A stretch of 64,000 bases of DNA from Photorhabdus australis DSM 17609 (lineage in GTDB: Bacteria > Pseudomonadota > Gammaproteobacteria > Enterobacterales > Enterobacteriaceae). Under the pieces are notes generated by a model. That model was not told the DNA's origin and did not search any database. It saw nothing but the letters and a program-made list of their open reading frames with translations. Each line of letters opens with the position of its first letter. The first letter of the stretch is position 1. Shown piece after piece: positions 37,804 through 48,206 of this stretch. The position numbers were made by a program, and so were the translations under genes. The DNA lies in the NCBI RefSeq assembly GCF_000711895.1, contig NZ_JONO01000003.1, forward strand, positions 124,001 to 188,000. Direction: 5' to 3'.

Positions 37804-39438
37804 GTTTTTTATCATATACAGTCGCTTAATATCCATATAATCCAATGGGTCTTTCCCTGAAAACCCTCCCACTGATGGGCTAACAAGCCGTACACTCACC
37901 CGGTAATAAACGGGAATCAATACCGAATCTTTATCAAGTTGAAACTCAGCCTGCTGGTATAATTTCTTACGCTCAACAACATCTTTGGCAATTAACGCTT
38001 GCTCCAGATAGTTGTCGAAATTTTTATTCTGATAAAAAGTCGTGTTATTACTGCTGTCTGAAAGCAGCATATTTAAAAATGCAGTAGGTTCATTGTAATC
38101 AGCACACCAAGTCGCTCTGGTCACCTCATAATTCCCCTGATGGCGACTTTCGAGAGACGTTTTCCATTCCTGATTTTGTAAAATCACATCAGCTCCCAGA
38201 TTTTTTTTCCACATAGAAGCTGCGGCAATCGCCTGTTGTTTATTTTGATCAGATGTGTTGTATAACAATGTAAACTTCAGCGGATTGGCTTGATTAAAAC
38301 CCGCCTGCTCCAGTAATTCTCTGGCACGTTTATTACGCTGCTCCTGCGTCCAGTTAGCCCATTCTGGTTTAGAAAAATCGCCACCACCAATAAACGTTGG
38401 AGTAAAACCATAAGCGGGTATTTGCCCCTGCCCCATAATTTTTCCCGCAATAATATCTCTGTCGAGGCTTAACTTGACTGCCTCACGGACTCTCACATCA
38501 GTAAACGGTGGTTTTTTATTATTAATCTCATAATAAAACGTACAAAGATAAGGACTAACGCGAACCTGATCAGGGATATCTTTCTTCATTTTCTGATACA
38601 GATTAGGCGGAATGGCGCTGTTGGTTATATTTATTTCCCCACTACGATAACGGTTAATACTGCTAGTTTCAGACTGAAGAGGCAAGAAAGTGACCTGTTC
38701 AATAATTGCCTTCTTGTTATTCCAATATTGAGGGTTACGCTCAAGTATTATCCGCTCATTCACTACCCATTCTTTCAACCGGTATGCCCCATTTCCCACA
38801 TAATTTTCTGGCAATGTCCATTTATTGCCAAACTTCTCGACGATATCCTTTTTCACGGGCTTCATTGCTGTATGACTGAGCATATTGACAAAATAAGGCA
38901 CAGGATGCGTCAGAATAACTTGTAAACGATGGTCATCTAGTGCTTTAACACCCAACTGGTCGGGAGCTTTTTTACCCTTCAGAACATCATCAATGTTTTC
39001 AATGTACGCATATTTAAGATAACTGGCATAAGGTGACCCTACATTTGGATCAGACAATCGTTGCCAACTATACTCAAAATCATGTGCAGTGACAGGCGTT
39101 CCATCACTCCATTTAGCATTGTCACGCAGATAAAAAGTCCATACCGTGTAACCTTGATTTTCCCAATGGCTTGCAACTGCCGGAACAATTTCTCCTTCAG
39201 GACCTGTACTCACCAATCCTTCTAATAGATTAAGAATAATGTTGGTTTCCGGTACACCTTCGACTTTATGTGGATCAAGTGAGGCAACTTCCACCCCATT
39301 ATCAACAGTAATATGCTGTTTATCGGCAAGTTCCACCCCCTCTGGTACTTCGGCTGCGAACACAGCCATAACAGGAAATGCTAATAATAAAAATATACTG
39401 GAAACAAACTTATATAATTTTAATTGTTTGATCTTCAT
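37801..39438 (-). CDS. Second oligopeptide-binding protein, OppA paralogue
   Basis: A 545-residue SBP family 5 protein with signal peptide ending at AVFA before AEVPEGVELADKQ. It aligns end to end with the downstream OppA (SLDPHKVEGVPETN, YVGNGAYRLKEWVVNERIILERNPQYW, WCADYNEPTAFLNMLLSDSSNNT). It probably widens or tunes the peptide range of the same permease, as in other Morganellaceae with two OppA proteins; its specificity is not deducible. GGAGG precedes the ATG. The stop codon lies in the terminal bases of an ERIC repeat. Confidence 0.93.
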   Translation of the reverse strand: MKIKQLKLYKFVSSIFLLLAFPVMAVFAAEVPEGVELADKQHITVDNGVEVASLDPHKVEGVPETNIILNLLEGLVSTGPEGEIVPAVASHWENQGYTVWTFYLRDNAKWSDGTPVTAHDFEYSWQRLSDPNVGSPYASYLKYAYIENIDDVLKGKKAPDQLGVKALDDHRLQVILTHPVPYFVNMLSHTAMKPVKKDIVEKFGNKWTLPENYVGNGAYRLKEWVVNERIILERNPQYWNNKKAIIEQVTFLPLQSETSSINRYRSGEINITNSAIPPNLYQKMKKDIPDQVRVSPYLCTFYYEINNKKPPFTDVRVREAVKLSLDRDIIAGKIMGQGQIPAYGFTPTFIGGGDFSKPEWANWTQEQRNKRARELLEQAGFNQANPLKFTLLYNTSDQNKQQAIAAASMWKKNLGADVILQNQEWKTSLESRHQGNYEVTRATWCADYNEPTAFLNMLLSDSSNNTTFYQNKNFDNYLEQALIAKDVVERKKLYQQAEFQLDKDSVLIPVYYRVSVRLVSPSVGGFSGKDPLDYMDIKRLYMIKN

Positions 39439-40004
39439 TTCTTTCCTCCAGTCTGGTGAATCTTCTCATTCACTCAGCATATATCCCATAAGGCCAGCGT
39501 TTTTGCGTTATTCACCCCAAAGTAAAAATACTTACGGATTAAATATTAAAGACTGCTTATCATATCCATTGTTAAAATATTCCTTTCATATTGCAAAAAT
39601 CAGCCTTACAAACAACTTATTACAACCTATTACACTAATTAGCAAAAGATCCCAAGTCACACAATAATACTTTGATATATCAAGATTTTTATACAATATG
39701 ATTCACTAAAACAGGATATAAAGGTCACCCCAAAATGAAAATAAACATAATTTTAACAAATTGCAATCAATGCAAATTAAAAACCTACATTCATCACAAA
39801 ACAATGGTGGAAGCAACTAGTTACACATTGCATAAACAGGCAAGAATAATTTAAAAAATATCGGATTATTTGTATAAAATTCAGTAAGTACCGATAAAAA
39901 AAGCGAGAAAAGACGATAAAACAAGCTTTATAATAAAAATGATAAGAATATTATAATTTATAATTTGACTAGAAAAAATTTCACATCTTTTCTCGTAAAT
40001 CGTA
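39439..40004. other. Upstream region of the opp operon
   Basis: About 565 very AT-rich bases without a credible gene. It must contain the main opp promoter. I could not pick a convincing regulator site, and the end of ychE faces into it. Confidence 0.55.
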
Positions 40005-40649
40005 TCAGATTAACCCAGGGAATAATGCCCTAATCCCTGTCACAATCAGCTCGATTCCCAAAGACATCAGCAGTAGCCCCATAATGCGGGTGATAACGTT
40101 AATTCCCGTTTGCCCAAGGTATTTGACCACTAAAGGAGCAGCCCGAAATAATAACCAACAGCAAAAAGCAAACAACGCGCTGGTTAGCATAAATCCAATA
40201 AAATTCTGCCATCCCTGGTAGCGAGAACTCCAAACAATACAAGAGCTTATTGCCCCAGGGCCTGCCATCAGTGGCAATGCCAATGGCACAACCCCCACAC
40301 TCTCTCTAATCGCTGTTTCTGATTTTTCCTGCTTATTTTGCTTATCTTCCCCAAGTCTGCCGTTAATCATCGACATAGCAATGGTTACAACAAGAATTCC
40401 CCCTGCAATACGGAAAGAATCAATGGAAATGCCAAACATATGCAGGATCGAATCTCCTAACAGCAAAGCAGTCCATAAAATAATGGTAACAGAAATATTG
40501 GCTACAAAATTTGTCCTATTACGGGCAGATTGAGTCTGGTAGTGAGTCATGCTAATAAAAACCGGCAAGATACCAACAGGATTGACTAGCGCAAATAATC
40601 CAACAAAAAACTTAATGTAACCAGAAAAATCCAGCAGTAAGTCACTCAC
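40005..40649 (-). CDS. ychE: YchE, MarC-family membrane protein
   Basis: A 214-residue, six-helix inner-membrane protein of the MarC/UPF0056 family, often named NAAT transporters although transport is unproven for most. FALVNPVGILPVFISMTHYQ, GGILVVTIAMSMINGR and the second-repeat PLALPLMAGPGAISSCIVWSS are family motifs. It lies divergent from adhE, as in E. coli. Confidence 0.94.
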   Translation of the reverse strand: MSDLLLDFSGYIKFFVGLFALVNPVGILPVFISMTHYQTQSARNRTNFVANISVTIILWTALLLGDSILHMFGISIDSFRIAGGILVVTIAMSMINGRLGEDKQNKQEKSETAIRESVGVVPLALPLMAGPGAISSCIVWSSRYQGWQNFIGFMLTSALFAFCCWLLFRAAPLVVKYLGQTGINVITRIMGLLLMSLGIELIVTGIRALFPGLI

Positions 40650-41056
40650 AAATACCTCCTCTTAAGTTACGCAGTGCTAAAAACATATTTCTATAACGGG
40701 CATTTACTAGAAAATCATGTAACACTTTATTTTTTCTTTACATTATACCGACAAAGTTTCCGTTGCTATCAGTTGTAACACTTTTTTTATTAATAATTTC
40801 TTATATAAAAAATTGTCCTCTCGATATTTTCATTAAGTCAAAAACTCAACTTTATTCATTCTCTTACCATTTAACTCATATTATCACCCATCAGAGCTGA
40901 AAGGTGTCAGCTTTGCATTTATGTGATTAAGATCAATATATATTTAATACCGAATGGTAATCTGTAGCTATCATAAAATCACCAGACTAAATAATCTGGA
41001 AAATATTTACTCACTTAATATTAAAAATTTTTAATATTTATCAGGAGTCGTTTTTT
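40650..41056. promoter_or_regulatory. Divergent ychE / adhE regulatory region
   Basis: A gap of 407 bases. GTGATTAAGATCAA at 40923-40936 matches the FNR consensus at nine of ten conserved bases and also contains a CRP half-site (TGTGA). It lies 121 bases before the adhE start. AGGAG at 41043-41047 is the adhE ribosome binding site. Confidence 0.5.
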
Positions 41057-43717
41057 ATGACTGTAACTAATGCTACTGAACTGAATGAAATGGTTGCCCG
41101 AGTTAAGAAAGCACAACGTGAATTTGCTCATTTCTCTCAGGAACAAGTTGACAAAATCTTCCGAGCTGCCGCTCTTGCAGCAGCCGATGCACGTATTCCT
41201 TTAGCAAAATTAGCCGTGGCAGAATCCGGTATGGGGATTGTCGAGGACAAAGTGATTAAAAATCACTTTGCTTCCGAATATATCTACAACGCATATAAAG
41301 ATGATAAAACTTGTGGCATTTTGGCTGAAGATAAAACATTCGGTACTATCACTATTGCTGAACCTATCGGCTTAATCTGCGGCATCGTGCCAACCACTAA
41401 CCCAACATCTACGGCTATTTTTAAAGCTCTAATCAGTTTGAAAACTCGCAACGGTATTATTTTCTCACCGCATCCACGTGCTAAAAAAGCAACCAACAAA
41501 GCCGCTGAATTAGTTCTACGTGCTGCAATTGAGGCCGGCGCCCCAGAAGATATTATTGGCTGGATTGATGAACCCTCTGTTGAACTTTCCAATGCACTGA
41601 TGCACCACCAGGATATTAACCTCATTCTGGCTACCGGTGGTCCTGGTATGGTAAAAGCGGCATACAGCTCTGGTAAGCCTGCAATCGGCGTTGGTGCGGG
41701 TAACACACCCGTTGTCATTGATGAATCAGCTGATATTAAACGCGCTGTTGCATCTATTCTGATGTCCAAAACTTTCGACAACGGCGTTATCTGCGCTTCA
41801 GAACAGTCCGTTATCGTCGTGGATTCTGTTTATGAACAGGTACGTGAACGATTCTTTACTCATGGCAGTTATTTGTTACAAGGCAAAGAATTGAAAGCGG
41901 TTCAGGACATTATCCTGAAAAACGGTAGCCTGAATGCCGCAATTGTTGGTCAGCCTGCAGCTAAAATCGCCCAAATGGCGGGCATCAATGTTCCTGAAAA
42001 CACCAAGATTCTGATTGGAGAAGTCAGCCAGATTGATGAAACTGAACCTTTTGCTCACGAAAAACTTTCTCCACTGCTCGCTATGTATCGAGGTAACAGC
42101 TTTGAAGATGCTGTAGAAAAAGCAGAAAAATTAGTCGAAATGGGTGGCATTGGTCACACTTCCTGCCTGTATACCGATCAGGATAATCAGGCAGCAAGAA
42201 TCAAGTACTTTGGCGACAAAATGAAAACAGCCCGTATCCTGGTGAATACACCCGCATCTCAAGGTGGTATCGGTGATCTTTACAACTTCAAACTTGCTCC
42301 ATCTCTGACACTAGGTTGCGGTTCCTGGGGTGGAAACTCCATCTCCGAAAACGTGGGACCAAAACATCTCATCAACACCAAAACCGTGGCGAAGAGAGCA
42401 GAAAATATGTTATGGCATAAACTTCCAAAATCAATTTACTTCCGTCGTGGTTCCCTGCCTGTTGCACTAGGGGAAGTGGCTACCGATGGCGCAAAACGGG
42501 CCTTTATCGTAACAGATCGTTTCTTATTCAATAATGGCTATGCTGATCAAGTCACCGACGTGCTGAAATCCCACGGACTGGAAACAGAAGTTTTCTTTGA
42601 AGTTGAAGCCGACCCAACATTGAGCATCGTTCGTAAAGGTGCAGAACAAATGCACTCATTCAAACCGGATATCATTATTGCACTAGGAGGTGGTTCTCCA
42701 ATGGATGCCGCCAAAATTATGTGGGTAATGTATGAACACCCTGAAACACACTTCGAAGAATTAGCCCTACGGTTTATGGATATCCGTAAACGCATCTACA
42801 AATTTCCGAAAATGGGCATCAAAGCTAAAATGATAGCGATTACCACAACTTCTGGCACAGGCTCTGAAGTGACACCATTTGCCGTTGTCACTGATGACAC
42901 AACCGGCCAGAAATATCCATTGGCTGACTATGCTCTGACTCCGGATATGGCTATTGTTGATGCTAATCTGGTAATGGATTTACCGAAATCACTGTGTGCT
43001 TTTGGTGGCCTGGATGCAATCACGCATTCTTTGGAAGCTTATGTATCTGTATTGGCAAACGAATATTCTGACGGACAAGCTCTTCAAGCACTGAAACTAC
43101 TAAAAGAATTCCTCCCAGCCAGCTATCACGAAGGTGCAACTAACCCCATTGCTCGTGAACGGGTTCATAATGCTGCAACCATTGCTGGTATTGCATTTGC
43201 TAACGCTTTTCTAGGGGTATGTCACTCTATGGCACATAAGCTGGGTTCTGAATTTCATATCCCGCACGGCCTTGCTAACGCACTGCTGATTTGTAACGTT
43301 ATCCGTTATAACGCTAACGATAATCCAACTAAACAGACTGCATTTAGCCAATATGACCGGCCACAAGCCCGTCGTCGTTATGCCGAAATTGCCGACCATC
43401 TTGGCTTATCTGCTACCGGGGACCGTACTGCAACAAAAATTGAAAAACTGCTAGCATGGCTAGAAGAAATGAAATCCGAACTAGGTATCCCGACCTCTAT
43501 CCGCGCTGCCGGTATTCAGGAAGCGGACTTTTTGGTGAAAATCGATAAGTTGTCTGAAGATGCTTTTGACGACCAATGCACTGGTGCTAACCCTCGTTAT
43601 CCTCTAATTTCTGAGCTAAAACAATTATTGCTGGATTCATACTATGGCCGAGAATTCACAGAAACAATGGCAACACCGGAAGCGACTGAACCAACAATAA
43701 ATCCTGATAAAAACTAA
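41057..43717 (+). CDS. adhE: Bifunctional acetaldehyde-CoA / alcohol dehydrogenase
   Basis: The 886-residue AdhE reduces acetyl-CoA to ethanol in two steps during fermentation and forms helical spirosomes. The N-terminal aldehyde dehydrogenase domain (about 1-440) has catalytic Cys246 in FDNGVICASEQS. The C-terminal iron-dependent alcohol dehydrogenase domain has GGGSPMDAAKIMW and the metal-binding His residues in GVCHSMAHKLGSEFHIPHG. The extreme C-terminus is short and variable. Confidence 0.98.
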   Translation: MTVTNATELNEMVARVKKAQREFAHFSQEQVDKIFRAAALAAADARIPLAKLAVAESGMGIVEDKVIKNHFASEYIYNAYKDDKTCGILAEDKTFGTITIAEPIGLICGIVPTTNPTSTAIFKALISLKTRNGIIFSPHPRAKKATNKAAELVLRAAIEAGAPEDIIGWIDEPSVELSNALMHHQDINLILATGGPGMVKAAYSSGKPAIGVGAGNTPVVIDESADIKRAVASILMSKTFDNGVICASEQSVIVVDSVYEQVRERFFTHGSYLLQGKELKAVQDIILKNGSLNAAIVGQPAAKIAQMAGINVPENTKILIGEVSQIDETEPFAHEKLSPLLAMYRGNSFEDAVEKAEKLVEMGGIGHTSCLYTDQDNQAARIKYFGDKMKTARILVNTPASQGGIGDLYNFKLAPSLTLGCGSWGGNSISENVGPKHLINTKTVAKRAENMLWHKLPKSIYFRRGSLPVALGEVATDGAKRAFIVTDRFLFNNGYADQVTDVLKSHGLETEVFFEVEADPTLSIVRKGAEQMHSFKPDIIIALGGGSPMDAAKIMWVMYEHPETHFEELALRFMDIRKRIYKFPKMGIKAKMIAITTTSGTGSEVTPFAVVTDDTTGQKYPLADYALTPDMAIVDANLVMDLPKSLCAFGGLDAITHSLEAYVSVLANEYSDGQALQALKLLKEFLPASYHEGATNPIARERVHNAATIAGIAFANAFLGVCHSMAHKLGSEFHIPHGLANALLICNVIRYNANDNPTKQTAFSQYDRPQARRRYAEIADHLGLSATGDRTATKIEKLLAWLEEMKSELGIPTSIRAAGIQEADFLVKIDKLSEDAFDDQCTGANPRYPLISELKQLLLDSYYGREFTETMATPEATEPTINPDKN

Positions 43718-43745
43718 CCATTAACTCATTTAAATACCATTTAGA

Positions 43746-43770
43746 GGGTGCTGATATCAGTACCCTTTAA
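43746..43770 (+). terminator. Weak terminator-like palindrome after adhE
   Basis: GGGTGCTGAT / ATCAGTACCC is a near-perfect palindrome followed by TTTAACTTATT. The T run is short, so termination may be partial. Confidence 0.45.
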
Positions 43771-43849
43771 CTTATTCCCTAAGAATGCCAACTCAATCCT
43801 AATAAAAGCGCCTTAAACTGCCCATGAGAACTTAAAAAAAGATTATTAA

Positions 43850-44455
43850 CTACATGCTATCTTTTCGCTTTCCCTTAGCTTCATTAATAGCATCCGTATA
43901 GTGTTTACGGCAAACAGACACATATTTTTCATTGCCTCCGATATCAACCTGATCGCCATCACACATGACCACACCTTTATTATCAAAACGTAATGCCCGG
44001 CTAGCCTTGCGTCCACAATGGCAAATAGTTTTCAGTTCAACTAACTTATCAGCCCATGCCAGAAGATACTGACTACCACTGAAAAGTTCGCCTCTAAAAT
44101 CAGTTCTCAGCCCATAACAAAGGACAGGGATATCATCGTAGTCAGTCACCTTACATAACTGTTTTACCTGCTCTTTTGTAAGAAACTGACATTCATCAAC
44201 CAGCACACAATGCACGGTTTCCTGTTTATTTTCATTTCTGATTAATTCACCTATATCTGTCTGCTGGCTAAACAGAAATGCATCGGCAGATAATCCAATA
44301 CGAGAACTGATTTTTCCTTTTCCAAACCGAGTGTCAATTTCTGCGGTAAAAATCAGCGTTCTCATCCCTCTCTCATTATAGTTATAAGAAGATTGCAACA
44401 GAGATGTCGATTTTCCGGCATTCATTGCGGAGTAATAAAAATAAAGTTGAGCCAT
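43850..44455 (-). CDS. tdk: Thymidine kinase
   Basis: The 201-residue type II thymidine kinase phosphorylates thymidine for salvage. P-loop [14 protein letters not shown] (residues ~8-21), DECQFLT as Walker B and catalytic region, and the zinc-binding Cys/His residues CHCGRKA and CRKHY are present. It is convergent with adhE and divergent from hns, as in E. coli. Confidence 0.97.
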   Translation of the reverse strand: MAQLYFYYSAMNAGKSTSLLQSSYNYNERGMRTLIFTAEIDTRFGKGKISSRIGLSADAFLFSQQTDIGELIRNENKQETVHCVLVDECQFLTKEQVKQLCKVTDYDDIPVLCYGLRTDFRGELFSGSQYLLAWADKLVELKTICHCGRKASRALRFDNKGVVMCDGDQVDIGGNEKYVSVCRKHYTDAINEAKGKRKDSM

Positions 44456-45101
44456 AGGCTCTGCCCCTTAACAAAATTTATAAAGCCATATAGTCAGATG
44501 AGTTTACCATAAACTCCAAGAGTGATTATCCATCTCAGTAAGCTACACCGGTGATATCGTAAAATATTTAGCTTAGTAGTGTCTAAAATCATTCGTGATC
44601 ATCATTACATCAAATGGACAATTAAGGCTCACTTGCGTGACAAATACTCATGTTTAAATTAAGCAAATGAAAGCTTGATTGATTTGTTGCATATTGTATG
44701 CAAATTAATAAGCTGCGTGATTTACTGTCAGAAAATGACAACAGAAAATCAAGGATAACTCATGGATTAGTCATAAGTTTTTTTAAACTTACTATTTATT
44801 CTTCCTTAGCAGGTATGATAAGAAACAGTTAAAATTACTTACCGATTTAGTATATAACTGGTTTATAAATTAGAGAGATAATCATGTCCCCTCTTTGTTA
44901 AAGGTACCCTGAACATGTTATTGGCGAATGACGATCGAAATAGCTGTATAAAAAGCGCTATATAACTTTTGTAAAGAAATTACGTTTAAAAAAAAGAGCT
45001 ATTTTATCGGAATATGAGAAATTGACTATTGCAGAAAATAAAATAGCATTCTATTATTATATCCACATCAGCCATCATCATTATAATTTGAGACCAGGAC
45101 A
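44456..45101. other. Divergent tdk / hns intergenic region
   Basis: About 645 AT-rich bases with no supported gene. It should contain the hns promoter; long AT tracts near 44980-45060 would suit H-NS autoregulation, which is inference. Confidence 0.55.
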
Positions 45102-45506
45102 ATGAGCGATTTAAAAACCCTAAATAACATCCGTACCCTACGAGCTCAAGCAAGAGAATGTGACCTTGAGTTCTTAGAAGAAATACTGGAAAAACTGACC
45201 GTCGTTGTTGATGAACGTCGTGAAGAAGAAAGTCTGGTACAAGCTGAATTAGAAGAACGCACACGTAAATTGGAAGAAGTTCGTAAAATGATTCTTGAAC
45301 AAGGAATTGATCCAAGCGAATTGCTTCAAACAATGAGTGCTGGCAAATCAGCTGGTAAAACAAAACGTGCTGCACGTCCAGCTAAATATCAATATGTTGA
45401 TACAAACGGTGAAACTAAAACCTGGACTGGCCAGGGACGTACACCTGCTGTCATCAAGAAAGCAATTGAAGAGGAAGGTAAAACCCTGGAAAGTTTCCTG
45501 CTCTAA
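45102..45506 (+). CDS. hns: H-NS nucleoid-associated repressor
   Basis: The 134-residue xenogeneic silencer. The N-terminal coiled-coil oligomerisation domain (residues ~1-65, [20 protein letters not shown]) is followed by a linker and the C-terminal DNA-binding domain with [16 protein letters not shown], which contains the AT-hook-like QGR loop. It has lost the terminal KQ of E. coli H-NS. AT-rich loci in this window (toxin cluster, effector modules) are plausible targets. Confidence 0.97.
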   Translation: MSDLKTLNNIRTLRAQARECDLEFLEEILEKLTVVVDERREEESLVQAELEERTRKLEEVRKMILEQGIDPSELLQTMSAGKSAGKTKRAARPAKYQYVDTNGETKTWTGQGRTPAVIKKAIEEEGKTLESFLL

Positions 45507-45532
45507 CTTACTGTTTTTTAGTTGATTTAATT

Positions 45533-45566
45533 AAAAACGCCCCTTTTAGAATACAGGGGTGTTTTT
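45533..45566 (+). terminator. hns terminator
   Basis: AACGCCCCT ... AGGGGTGTT with five T following, some 27 bases after the hns stop. Confidence 0.85.
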
Positions 45567-45778
45567 ATTATTGAGCAATTTAAATAACAAAAGAATTAAC
45601 GCTTATCATATGAACTTGTTTGAGTCCCATTGACAAGAAGTTAATCGGATTGTGTGTTTTTGTATCATTCCTTTGTGATAAAGCAAAGCTAGTTGTAACT
45701 CAGCTAATGCCAAGACAAATTAATAATCAAACAAGCACAACTATTTACTTCCTTCGCTAACTGTCGTTGATTCAATAG

Positions 45779-45805
45779 AAAAGGAGCCAATCGGCTCCTT
45801 TTTTC
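45779..45805. terminator. Terminator of the galU-ugd-epimerase operon
   Basis: AAGGAGCC - AATC - GGCTCCTT flanked by A and T runs on both sides, directly at the end of the epimerase gene. It can work in both directions. Confidence 0.88.
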
Positions 45806-46819
45806 TTATTTAGAGCTATGATAAAAACTCAAATACCACTCTACAAACTGCTTTACGCCATGCCTTACCGATGTATTGGGTGAAAATCCTATTTTTTGAA
45901 AAATGTCACTTGAATCAGCACAGGTCGACAGAACATCACCATCTTGTATGGGCATAAAATTTTTCTTAGCTTGAATGCCTAATGACTCTTCTATCGCTTC
46001 AATAAAATCACCTAATCTAGTCGGTTGACCATTACCAATATTATAAATACAGTAAGGTGCAGAACTGGCAGATATTTGCCCATCCTCAACTACCCAGCTC
46101 TCATTTGGTGCGGGAATAACGTCTTGTAATCTGACTATTGATTCAACGATATCATCTATATAAGTAAAATCTCTAACCATATTACCGTGATTATAAACAT
46201 CAATAGGCTGTCCTGATAACATCGCCTTAGTGAACTTAAATAAAGCCATATCAGGACGCCCCCATGGGCCATATACTGTGAAAAAACGCAACCCTGTCGT
46301 TGGCAACTGATAAAGATGAGAATAGCTGTGAGACATTAATTCATCTGATTTTTTAGTCGCCGCATATAACGAAATTGGATGATCAACAGAATCGTTTGTA
46401 GAAAACGGTTGCTTTCTATTTAACCCATAAACTGAGCTGGAAGAGGAATATAATAAATGTTCAACATTATTATGACGACAAGCTTCAAGTATATTGATAT
46501 GCCCTATTATATTCGAATCAATGTAAGCCATCGGATTCTGCAATGAATAGCGAACACCAGCCTGAGCCCCCAGATGGATAACCCGCTGAAATTTATGCCG
46601 CTCAAAAAGATCAGGAATGGCTATTCTGTCAGCTAAATCCAGCTTCTCAAATTTAAAACCAGGACTATCAAATAATAGATCTAACCGAGCTTGCTTAAGA
46701 TTCACATCATAATAATCATTAAGGTTGTCGATACCTACAACCTCATGCCCCATTTGCAATAATCGCTGGCTCACATGAAAACCAATGAAACCAGCGGCAC
46801 CTGTCACTAAGAATTTCAT
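45806..46819 (-). CDS. UDP-glucuronate 4-epimerase family protein
   Basis: A 337-residue extended SDR enzyme. Rossmann motif TGAAGFIGFH, SSSSVYG and the catalytic Tyr-X3-Lys in YAATKKSDEL are seen. HLGAQAGVRYSLQNPMAYIDSN and RFFTVYGPWGRPDMALFKFTKAML are typical of UDP-glucuronate to UDP-galacturonate epimerases. It follows ugd by eight bases, which supports that substrate. UDP-galacturonate would feed lipopolysaccharide, capsule or O-antigen. Confidence 0.9.
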   Translation of the reverse strand: MKFLVTGAAGFIGFHVSQRLLQMGHEVVGIDNLNDYYDVNLKQARLDLLFDSPGFKFEKLDLADRIAIPDLFERHKFQRVIHLGAQAGVRYSLQNPMAYIDSNIIGHINILEACRHNNVEHLLYSSSSSVYGLNRKQPFSTNDSVDHPISLYAATKKSDELMSHSYSHLYQLPTTGLRFFTVYGPWGRPDMALFKFTKAMLSGQPIDVYNHGNMVRDFTYIDDIVESIVRLQDVIPAPNESWVVEDGQISASSAPYCIYNIGNGQPTRLGDFIEAIEESLGIQAKKNFMPIQDGDVLSTCADSSDIFQKIGFSPNTSVRHGVKQFVEWYLSFYHSSK

Positions 46820-46827
46820 CGTATTAC

Positions 46828-48183
46828 TCAGATAACCGGGTTAATGGATGCCCCACGACCAATCCCATAATAAATAAAACCACGGGATTGCAGGCGCTCA
46901 GGATCATAGAGATTTCGTCCATCAAAGATAACTGGAGTTTTAAGAGACTCTTTGATTACATCAAAATCTGGTGCACGGAAACTTTGCCATTCGGTACAGA
47001 TAACCAAGGCATCTGCTCCTTTAAGAGCCGCCTCTTTAGTCCCCATTAATGACAAATCATCACGTTGACCATAAATACGCTGAGCTTCTTGCATAGCTTC
47101 GGGATCATAAGCCTGTATTTTAGCGCCGGCCTGCCACAATGTTTCCATCAAAACACGACTTGATGCTTCACGCATATCATCGGTATTCGGTTTGAACGCC
47201 AATCCCCAAACAGCAAATGTCTTACCGGATAAGTCTTTACCAAAGTGACGTTTTACAAAAGAAGGTAACTTACTCTTTTGCAATTCATTCACTTGCTCTA
47301 CCGCATGAAGAATCTTAGGCTGATAACCAATTTGCTCCGCGGTACGAATTAACGCCTGCACATCTTTTGGAAAACAGGAACCACCATAACCACAACCCGG
47401 ATAAATAAAATGGTAGCCAATACGAGAATCAGAACCAATTCCTTGACGAACATGTTCAATATCAGCCCCCAGCTTTTCAGCTAAGTTAGAGATCTCATTC
47501 ATAAAGCTAATTTTTGTTGCCAACATACAGTTAGCGGCATATTTCGTCAGTTCCGCACTACGGATATCCATCACAATCATACGATCATGATTACGGTTAA
47601 ATGGCTCATACAATTCACGGATCAGGTCAAGGTCAATGACTCTTTCATTATCACAATCACGCCCGATAATAATTCGTTCAGGACGCATACAGTCTGCAAC
47701 AGCAGCCCCTTCTTTAAGAAATTCCGGATTAGAAACCACATCAAATGGAATATCAAGATTGCGCTGACGCAGACTCTCATTGACAACAGCCTTAACTTTA
47801 TCGGCAGTACCAACAGGAACCGTGGATTTATCGATAATAACTTTATAACTCTCCATATATTCCGCAATAGTACGGGCAACAGCGGTTACATATTTTAAAT
47901 CTGCTGAACCATCTTCATCGGGAGGCGTTCCCACAGCAATAAACTGTAATTTACCGTGTGCAACCCCGGCCTTTGCATCTGTACTAAAATTCAGACGGCC
48001 TTCTTCATAATTCTTCTTAACCAGCGGTGCCAAACCGGGTTCAAAAATAGGGATTTGACCATTCTTCAAGTTTTCAACTTTATTTGCATCTACATCAATA
48101 CAAAGTACATCATGCCCCACTTCAGCTAAAACAGTGGCCTGTACCAGGCCAACATAACCAATACCAAATACCGTAACTTTCAT
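46828..48183 (-). CDS. ugd: UDP-glucose 6-dehydrogenase
   Basis: The 451-residue enzyme oxidises UDP-glucose to UDP-glucuronate with two NAD. N-terminal [12 protein letters not shown] binds NAD; the catalytic Cys is in [18 protein letters not shown] (near residue 265), and [20 protein letters not shown] is conserved. It is the middle gene of a three-gene operon turning glucose-1-phosphate into UDP-glucose, UDP-glucuronate and UDP-galacturonate. UDP-glucuronate also supplies aminoarabinose for lipid A. Confidence 0.96.
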   Translation of the reverse strand: MKVTVFGIGYVGLVQATVLAEVGHDVLCIDVDANKVENLKNGQIPIFEPGLAPLVKKNYEEGRLNFSTDAKAGVAHGKLQFIAVGTPPDEDGSADLKYVTAVARTIAEYMESYKVIIDKSTVPVGTADKVKAVVNESLRQRNLDIPFDVVSNPEFLKEGAAVADCMRPERIIIGRDCDNERVIDLDLIRELYEPFNRNHDRMIVMDIRSAELTKYAANCMLATKISFMNEISNLAEKLGADIEHVRQGIGSDSRIGYHFIYPGCGYGGSCFPKDVQALIRTAEQIGYQPKILHAVEQVNELQKSKLPSFVKRHFGKDLSGKTFAVWGLAFKPNTDDMREASSRVLMETLWQAGAKIQAYDPEAMQEAQRIYGQRDDLSLMGTKEAALKGADALVICTEWQSFRAPDFDVIKESLKTPVIFDGRNLYDPERLQSRGFIYYGIGRGASINPVI

Positions 48184-48206
48184 ATGACACCTAAATTTCC
48201 GTAAAA

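Noticed and set aside
41284-41781. Leftward 165-codon open frame inside adhE
   Set aside because: Antisense shadow of a strongly conserved gene.
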